Assembly: GCA_030159075.1 (NCBI GenBank) | Contig: BROG01000081.1 | Location: 513,501 to 577,500, forward strand | DNA from: Atrina japonica | Taxonomy: Eukaryota; Mollusca; Bivalvia; Pterioida; Pinnidae | Direction of reading: 5' to 3' | DNA length: 64,000 bases | In this document: piece after piece, positions 55,093 through 64,000 of the stretch | How the letters are laid out: every line of letters begins with the position of its first letter | Numbering within the stretch: position 1 is the first letter of the stretch | Made by a program: the position numbers and the translations under genes | Notes under the pieces: model-generated | What the model was told of the DNA's origin: nothing | Seen by the model: the letters and a program-made list of their open reading frames with translations, nothing else | Databases searched by the model: none

Positions 55093-57125
55093 CAATGGTT
55101 ACTGAAGTATAAACCTTGACCCAAGATTGTGACTTTAGGCTGATCATATTCTAAGCAAATCAAATATAACTACACTTCTGATTGGTAGATATTTAGTTAG
55201 GTGGTCATAAAAATATATAATATTTATTTTATCAATTTTTTCACGGCAAAATCAATATTCCAACGGAAACACATATGATTGCTTCAGATACATTTCCTAG
55301 ATTCATTCATATATATATTGTGTCATTGTAAATCTGAATTATAATTCGCATTATCAATTATAGATATTAATCCTAATTTTGTCATTACTTTAACAGTTTT
55401 TCCCATGCCATTTGACTACGTTTGATTTATAATCATGTTTCTGTTAGAAAATATTTTACTATTATTCCTCTGCATACATGACAAGTGCTGCATTTATCAT
55501 TTCCACTTTTACTACTTGATAAATATATAACTTATACAACTGTTATGAAAAGTTTTCGATTTCACTGATAATTGGGTTTAGATATCACTTTTTAAGCAAA
55601 TCTATAACTTGGTATTCTATTAAACCAACTCAAAAAAGTAAAAAAAATATCCAAAACAATTGTTTCTGTCAGTAAGACTTTATCGATTAAGCTCGAATTT
55701 AAAATACATGTGGATGCAAATTTCCAAAAGAGAAAGGAATGTCATACGAAACAGAATACTAATATTTTCCCGCCAAATTCGTCTGAGCGTATTCAATGTA
55801 AAAGGTGACTCTCTTAGCTTTTCAAACTTATTTTCACACAAAGTCTTATTTTCATTTTTGGTTATTTCAAGATTAATAGAAAAAAATAATTGCTTGAACA
55901 TAAACAGATCCCTTAAAACAGCGTTTTTATTTCTCCATGAATGATAACGGGGAAATGTATGGAACTCAAAAAGCGAATCACTCTTCTAAATGTCCATGCC
56001 TCTTTATTGGAATACATCATTATATGTAAAAGAAAAGTACAACGGATGCTATTTTTCAGTATAGGAATATGGTTGACAGAAATGGAACATAAATATTAAT
56101 CAATGAAATGTTATGAAATCGTTTGAAAATCATAAATAATTTTAAAAAGTGTCTGTCAAAAGTTGCGGTTGTTATGTATTCGGGTTGCAATTAAAAAAAA
56201 ATAAATGTGATTTTTTTAGGTAATACAAATAGTATATGAAAGAAAAAACAAGATTTTATGGAACTGTGTGAAAAATACACAAAAAACGTGTAAATAAGGA
56301 TGGTAAAATGAAGTCACTATTGATCACTTTTGTAATTACTTTTGATCTGAATGTTGTATGCTAAGGTTTACTGATTTACAAACGTTTTTCATATTATGCC
56401 CTTAACATTTAAATCTGATCTATTATTTAGAAAACGTATTGTATATTTCTGAAGGTATGTAATGCTTTGAAATTATCAGTCATGGTACTGAGTGTTGACA
56501 AACGTTTGTTTGATTTATAAAAACAATGCCAAAATGAAATACCTTTTTAAAATATAGCACAATTTGACTTTGATTTTTTGTTTTTCGCGATACTCAACAA
56601 TCTTTCAGTCATATGATGGCGTCCAGTTTTTTTATTGGTGGGAGAGAAACCCCGGTTACCCGTGTAAAGACCACCGACCTTCCGCAAGTAAACTGGCAAA
56701 CAAAATATAGCACAAACTGAAAGCAGTGCTGAAGAACTTTAAAGAACAACGACTCGCCCGCGTGTGTTTTTTCGCCATTTTAGAAAGTAGTAAGAGTCAG
56801 TTATATTTATAAATCCAAATATTAAAGCAACGTTGAGGTTTATCAATATGATTTGTGCTAAGTCGTCGACACAGATAACTCAATCATGATACTATAAGTA
56901 GGGGTTATCTTTCTTTGAAATATTACTTTGCTCAATGAAGTGGAGATAACTCTTTTACTTATAGACCATGCCATTGAACGTTTAAGCAAATATGAGCTAT
57001 TGTAGTCGACAGAAATTTTACATGCACTTTCTAACTATAAAGAAACAGGAAACATAATATATTATGAATTTTTCATTCAAAACTTTTATATTTACAAAAG
57101 CACTTGTACATTTGAAATAAATGGT
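55091..57125. other. Intergenic stretch with one decayed repeat
   Basis: A segment at about 56590-56700 (TACTCAACAATCTTTCAGTC, GATGGCGTCCAGTTTTTTTA, AAGACCACCGACCTTCCGC) matches a repeat type seen in degraded form at 35735-35865. Otherwise nothing recognised. Confidence 0.5.
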
Positions 57126-57130
57126 AATGG

Positions 57131-57235
<105 letters not shown>

Positions 57236-57508
57236 TGTTACAGCTAGCGTATTTAATACTTAAGACTGTACTTCATTTTTTCATTGACAATAATTATTGT
57301 TATTTTACATAAGGGTCTTTGATAAGGGAATAATTAACTATTATTCGTTATATGGTCGGTTTGCAGACACGTGATGATGGTTTCCTCTTATACCATACCT
57401 GTCCTACTTCGTGAGATTAGACTTGGAAAATTATACATTTATCTAATTGTTTTAATTGCCATTTTTAGTACGAATGCGAGGCAGACACATTTCTGATTTA
57501 TATCTATC

Positions 57509-58271
57509 TTTACCCTGTAACGGCCAGCACGTAATTACGCTGCCCTAGGTATTTTAGTCAAGTTAAGTCCATCGCATCTTACCCGCTCGCTAAGTTCCTC
57601 GCCATGACGTTATAAGCATTCTGGGATATGTGTCTGTATCTAGCATTTAATTGGTTAATGAAAATGCTATAATTCGCAGGTGCAACGTGATTTAGGTGCA
57701 GAGAAACCAGACGCTCCGTCCCTTGTAGACTGCACATATTTTTCTTATAGACTATAGTACTTGTCGAATTATTCGTCATGTCTACTAGAGCGACTCATGA
57801 TGATGCCTCTAAGGTGCTTAAAGATATTTAGCTTTGTTATTTTCTTGACATTGTCTACTGTTTGACATGTGACACATTTCCTCGGAGATTAGTCCTTATG
57901 ACTATTTAGTGACTACATCGGCGACGCCGGCCCTGTACCTAGTAGTACTGTAGGAGTTTAGGTTCGCGTTTCTCTGTCCGGTCTTATTAAGACCGTTATC
58001 ATGTAAATTTAGAGTATAAAACTTAATATTTTAGTCTAGACTTTTTTGGTTGATAGACTTTCATTCATGAAACTAGCTATAATGCCAGTCCCTCAGTCTC
58101 TGCACCTACTTCAACGTTGATACGTCATATAAATATTGTGTACTTTTATTTGACGTGAATGTGACGTCTTTTCAAGTTTGAGATAGTTGTTTTAACTTGA
58201 AATTTAGTCTTGTGAATAAGTTGATGAACATTGGTTTGTAAATTTAGTAAACTTATTATTTATTTACCCTG
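57509..58271. mobile_element. Possible solo LTR or other insertion with direct flanking repeat
   Basis: TTTACCCTG occurs at 57509-57517 and again at 58263-58271. Just inside the left copy is TGTAACGG, a start seen in many gypsy LTRs, and TATAAA occurs near 58015. There is no clear CA end, so the interpretation is weak. Confidence 0.25.
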
Positions 58272-58414
58272 ACGATTTTTTTCTTAAAAACATGTTTGTG
58301 TAATAAACTTAATATCTGATCACAATCAGGTTTTCTCTTGTCAATCATCCGACGCAAGTTCAGGAAACTTACGCAAAAATACTGAAACGGGACCAAGAGG
58401 TCGACCAGACGTTT

Positions 58415-59636
<1,222 letters not shown>

Positions 59637-60002
59637 TAATCTCTTACACAGAGTTGTCGGTCCTTGAACTCCTCAACGATCTCTTTCAACGTATAAAAAG
59701 AAGTCCCATAACACGTGGTCATGTACCCCACAGAATGTATATAAAATCCAATATACACATAGTAAGGAAACTTTTCGCAAAGATAGAGAGGCCTATATTC
59801 ATATCCTTTTTTAAAAAGTATTTTCACCTCAAATAGTATTTTTCTATGTCACTTCTAAAAATATATAAAAAGATCGATACCTGATAAAGAGCAAAATCTA
59901 TAGTAGATATACCGTATATATTTTTCAGAAACTGTCAAAAGTCGAGATGTTGACAGAGATTGTTGAGGAGTTCAAGGACCGACAACTCTGTGTAAGAGAT
60001 TA
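59637..60002. repeat. 55-bp inverted repeat that encodes the same peptide in both arms
   Basis: Left arm 59637-59691 and right arm 59948-60002 are reverse complements with two mismatches, 256 bp apart. The right arm on the plus strand and the left arm on the minus strand both read EIVEEFKDRQLCVRD. The right arm follows a splice-acceptor-like TATATTTTTCAG (AG at about 59930) and ends in TAA. Confidence 0.85.
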
Positions 60003-60867
60003 ACGTTTAACTATAAAGTCATGATTTTTACCTTAGTTACAAATAGAGATATTCCAATCAACATGAGCTGTTGATTTAGATTTGAACTCGTCCAGGTCAA
60101 GAATGGGATCACGACATTCACCCCTCCGAGTAATATGGGTTTTACTATGTTTCGGGGCGTCATTATTTAACCACAATGTCTTTTACTTCTTGACAACACG
60201 GTCGAGCCATAAATTATTATGCTACTTTACTTGCAAAGGTATTTTTTCTACTCCCAGCACAGGTACACAGAATCAGAAACACAAGATACTAAGCACTCAT
60301 TAAAGAACCAAATAAACACAATTCATAAACGTAGGATAGTTAACGATAAGAACATACATTCTTACAAATATCTTTACCTGACGTTATATTTACACCTGAT
60401 AATAATATTTAACATTTGATTAAAACATTTTTTGAATTATCTGTTTCTATTTGTGAACATCGCTTTGATATCACGTTACAGACAAACGAATTTTGCAGAC
60501 GATATATTCAAAGTATGCCAAACGATTGCATTAAATCTATGATGTAACAATATCAAAGCTAAAGGGCATTTACCAAAAACAATTTAAATTGTATATCGGA
60601 ATTTACCATAGAGGAGCGGCTTGGGATTTAAATTAAACTTTAAAGGGGCATTAGGTATCTTTTTCCTACACATTGTGTTTGTAAATTCTTAATTCGACCT
60701 CACATATATAACGACACTGCACCTTATTAATATAAATAGGAATATAAAAAGATGTATGCCCGTGTATATCTCGGAATTGTTATTGCACATCAATTTAAGT
60801 AATTAAAAAAACGAAATGATTTATTGTTTTTTTAGAAAACACAGATCACCCCCCTTTAGCAAACGTA
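60003..60867. other. Intergenic stretch
   Basis: Nothing recognised. Confidence 0.5.
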
Positions 60868-61757
60868 CGATTGATAGAATTAGTTGTGATAATCAATAGC
60901 GATTGATAGCATTAGTTGTGATAATCAATAACTATTGATAGCATTAGTTGTGATAATCAATAACGACTGATAGCATTAGTTGTGATAATTAATAGCGATT
61001 GATAGCATTAGTTGTAATAATCAATAGCGATTGATAGCATTATTTGTGATAATAACGACTGATAGCATTAGTTGTGATAATCAATAACTATTAATAGCAT
61101 TAGTTGTGATGATTGATAGCATTAGTTGTGATAATCAACAGCGATAAATGGCATTATTTGTGATAATCAATAACGATTGATAGCATTAGTCGTGATAATC
61201 AATAAAGATTGATAGCATTAATTGTGATAATCAATAGCGATTGATAGCATTAGTTGCGATAATAACGACTGATAGCATTAGTTGTGATAATCAATAACTA
61301 TTGATAGCATTAGTTGTGATAATCAATAACGACTGATAGCATTATTTGTGATAATCAATAACGATTGATAGCATTAGTTGTGATAATCAATTACGATTGA
61401 TAGCATTATTTGTGATAATCAATAACGATTGATAGCATTAGTTGTGATAATCAATTACGATTGATAGCATTAAATGTGATAATCAATAACGATTGATAGC
61501 ATTAGTTGTGATAATCAATAGCGATTGATAGCATTATTTGTGATAATAACGACTGATAGCATACGTTGGGATAATCAATAACTATTGATAGCATTGATTA
61601 TCACAAATTAGTTGTGATAATCAACAGCGATTAATGGCATTATTTGTGATAATCAATAACGATTGATAGCATTAGTCGTGATAATCAATAACGATTGATA
61701 GCATTAATTGTGATAATCAATAACTACTGATAGCATTAGTTGTGATAATCAATAGCA
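60868..61757. repeat. 32-bp minisatellite
   Basis: About 27 units of GATAGCATTAGTTGTGATAA + TCAATAACGATT with shortened variants. GATTATCA/TGATAATC dyads occur within units, and one unit near 61591 carries an inverted GATTATCACAAAT. Confidence 0.97.
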
Positions 61758-62055
61758 GTATTCACATGATGTGATGTACAATATTTCATCAACAAACTCA
61801 ATATAAGTTTATTGAATAAAAGAGTAATTCCTGTCAAAAATATTTAAAAAACATTTAAACCTTAAATAAATAGAAGTAACGTAGAAAATAGCATTAAACA
61901 TTGGGCGATTCCACATGTATCAAAGAAAGAAGTGATAGTATCATTCCGAAAATTAAGCGCATATCAATTTCGGTTGGTACATCCTTAAGGGCAAAATGTC
62001 AATGATGTTAACACAAACGCAGGCACGTGTACACTCCCCCACACAGATATACACT
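61758..62055. other. Spacer
   Basis: Nothing recognised. Confidence 0.5.
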
Positions 62056-62168
62056 AACATACATACATACATTCATACATACATACATACATACATACAT
62101 ACATACATACATACATACATACATACATACATACATGCATGCATGCATGCATGCATTCATACATACAT
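62056..62168. repeat. (CATA)n/(CATG)n microsatellite
   Basis: Tetranucleotide run with a central CATG block. Confidence 0.95.
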
Positions 62169-62890
62169 TCTTTGTTTTCATAATATTTTTGTCAAATCTG
62201 CTAAAACAATTTCAAAGCGTTTACGATAACCACGAATTAAAGTGAAATTTGATGAAGATAAAGTTTAACAGAACACACCCTTAACGCTCACTGTTACATT
62301 TATATGTCTGAAAGTAATTGCCCTTATAATTCTTACAATATACTTAATGTAATTACCACATTGCAAAATTATCTTAAGAGAATGAAAGAGTCAAGTGATA
62401 AAATTGGTCTGTTTTAAAAGTTTATCATTTTCCTTTACGATATAATATTACCTTACCCAGCTAATGAATTGCCTAAATGATAACACAAAGATATAACGAA
62501 ATAAAAGAATGTAGTTAATGAGATACGTGGGTAGTGATATGTATCAAGACAAAATATCATAATTGATTCTTTGTACAATCTAGTAATTTCAGAAAAAATA
62601 TCAAGTGATAAAACATATGTAACTTTTTTCTGTAAAATATAAAAAAAAACAACCAAAAAAACCCCAGTTTACATCTTTGTAATAATGATTTTTGTGTCAC
62701 TTTAACATAAAATATTCTGCGGCCGCAGGCATGGAAAGTATTTTTGTGGACATGGTCACACCTTAAACCCATGTTTCTTTATCTGTGCTATCTTCCGTAG
62801 GGCACACAATGATGTCGAACATCTGAGAACAAGGTAGACTTCATCTCCGCGCTCTAGTTATCTCGATTAATCCCGACACTGATGAGGTAC
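62169..62890. other. Upstream region of caveolin C
   Basis: AT-rich, no recognised element. Confidence 0.5.
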
Positions 62891-62891
62891 G

Positions 62892-62899
62892 TATATATA
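62892..62899 (+). promoter_or_regulatory. TATA-like box of caveolin C
   Basis: TATATATA about 200 bp before the ATG. Weaker case than for the other two genes. Confidence 0.3.
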
Positions 62900-63098
62900 G
62901 ATATTAGTAACAAGTCGATCTGCAAAGAGTGTTAACACAACAACGAATAAGGAAAAAGATACAATAGTGAATTAGTTCTCATTTGCTTACACTATTTGTA
63001 TAAAGAGATATGCGGCATTGTAGAAGATAAAACAACAACTTTAAAATAATTTGCTACATAAGAGCGCTTGCAACAATTTATAGTTAAACAAATTTGTG

Positions 63099-63356
63099 AT
63101 GACCGATAGGCGCTCGCAATACGAAGGAGTAAACTTGGGGCCTGTGATGGAGGCAAATAAAGAAATCCCGCTAGACGATCCGACCGACGGGGGAGGCAAA
63201 ACTCCAAAATTTCCGAAAGACATTGCTCCAGAAACTCCCTCAGTGAAAGTGCATGCAGAAAAAACGCCTGTTCGACAAGCAGTCTATCCAGAACCAAAGT
63301 CTGTTAAAATCGGAATAGATGACAGAGATCCGACTCATATGAACGATGTCGTTAAG
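63099..63356 (+). CDS. Caveolin-family protein C, first coding exon (gene cut by window end)
   Basis: Starts at ATG 63099 (MTDRRSQYEGVNLGPVMEAN) and runs 86 codons to a phase 0 donor GTAAGA. The last 12 residues, DRDPTHMNDVVK (75-86), match the caveolin segment just before the conserved exon junction. The junction codon and phase are those of caveolins A and B. The N-terminal region is longer (86 against 21-22 codons), polar and Pro/Lys-rich, with TP and SP sites, closer to CAV1-like lengths. The signature exon must lie beyond 64000. Family assignment rests on the short match plus gene order and junction, so it is good but not final. Confidence 0.8.
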
Positions 63357-64000
63357 GTAAGAATACGACAATAATTTATTATTTGGGATAAATCAAAGTT
63401 GCTGTACATTAACAATATAAAATATGACACCACATATGATATATTCATTGTGACACTTCATTTTGCATATGCACTACCATGCGTCTTGAAAGTGTTTTTC
63501 ATTTTGAATCATTATATTATACATTATCTAGATATTCTAAAATATGTTTTGATTGGGGATCTAACATTTTTGTAAATGTCACCATTGATAATCATTATGA
63601 TAAAAAAGAGATATAGTATATTATATGTTTCATTTTCCTGAACACGTTTAATCTTCGCGTAATTATGTACTAAGTACTATATGAAATGGTAAATAGAAAG
63701 ATTAACGTAAATGTATACGAGACGCCCAGAACCACCGTATTCATAGTAACATCTATACTTCTCTATTTCCTGGAATTTACACCAGCTATAACAAGTGCGT
63801 GTCTAAAACATGTTGTATTCTATTTAAAACTTTTCTGGACACCTACTTAATGTCTGGTCTTTCATTTAATTGTAATTTTAATGTACATGTGTTTAATCTC
63901 AGATTGACATTGTATTTATATTCTAAAATACACGGTGTTACTTCTCTTGTAAATCTCCTACTCTTTGATGTATTTGCACACCTGAAAAACAAGGGTCAAA
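63357..64000 (+). other. Caveolin C intron (start)
   Basis: No acceptor leading to FEDV-like sequence was seen before the window end, and no repeat recognised. Confidence 0.5.

Noticed and set aside
60868..61757. CRISPR array
   Set aside because: Units abut with no unique spacers and the genome is eukaryotic; an ordinary minisatellite. The same holds for 49917-50200.
63096..63098. GTG as start of caveolin C
   Set aside because: ATG follows directly at 63099 and is the expected eukaryotic start.

Overview
This is animal nuclear DNA: AT-rich, with genes split by GT...AG introns, long simple repeats and many decayed transposons. The dispersed repeats (tRNA-derived SINEs whose 3' part reads GAGTGGGACGTTAAAC, pieces ending GGGCCTCTTGTT, frequent ACATGTA words, hammerhead-containing tandem repeats) point to a mollusc, most likely a bivalve. 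No species can be named from the sequence alone.

Layout. 1-1.3 kb: a broken non-LTR retrotransposon on the minus strand. 3.06-22.82 kb: a complete 15-coding-exon CLN3 (battenin) gene on the plus strand, 423 codons. Its exon phases join into one open frame that follows vertebrate CLN3 from end to end. Its introns hold a broken Ty3/gypsy integrase, a small MITE, several bivalve dispersed repeats and a minisatellite. 22.8-31.9 kb: no recognised gene. This part holds 21-bp and 33-bp tandem arrays, and two ~360-bp dimeric repeats that carry type I hammerhead ribozyme motifs on either side of the 33-bp array. 31.9-64 kb: three caveolin-family genes, head to tail on the plus strand. Two are complete two-exon genes (130 and 131 aa) and the third is cut by the window end after its first coding exon. 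Between them lie a Penelope-like reverse transcriptase relic, an intact-ended but frameshifted hAT-like DNA transposon with TIRs and a 6-bp target duplication, SINEs, a long fold-back, a degenerate telomere-like tract and several minisatellites.

The recognised cellular genes encode membrane proteins: a lysosomal/endosomal multi-pass protein (CLN3) and caveolins, which form scaffolds in the plasma membrane. Nothing in the sequence shows a functional link between the two loci beyond adjacency. The caveolins share an intron position (phase 0, directly before the FEDV/FDDL signature) and a TATA-like element close upstream of each start codon. This fits local tandem duplication. The two complete ones are very cysteine-rich (15 and 16 Cys, against 3 in human caveolin-1), which I consider the most unusual biology here. 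The hammerhead repeats, a fivefold duplicated splice acceptor in CLN3 and an exact 24-bp coding duplication in CLN3 come next.
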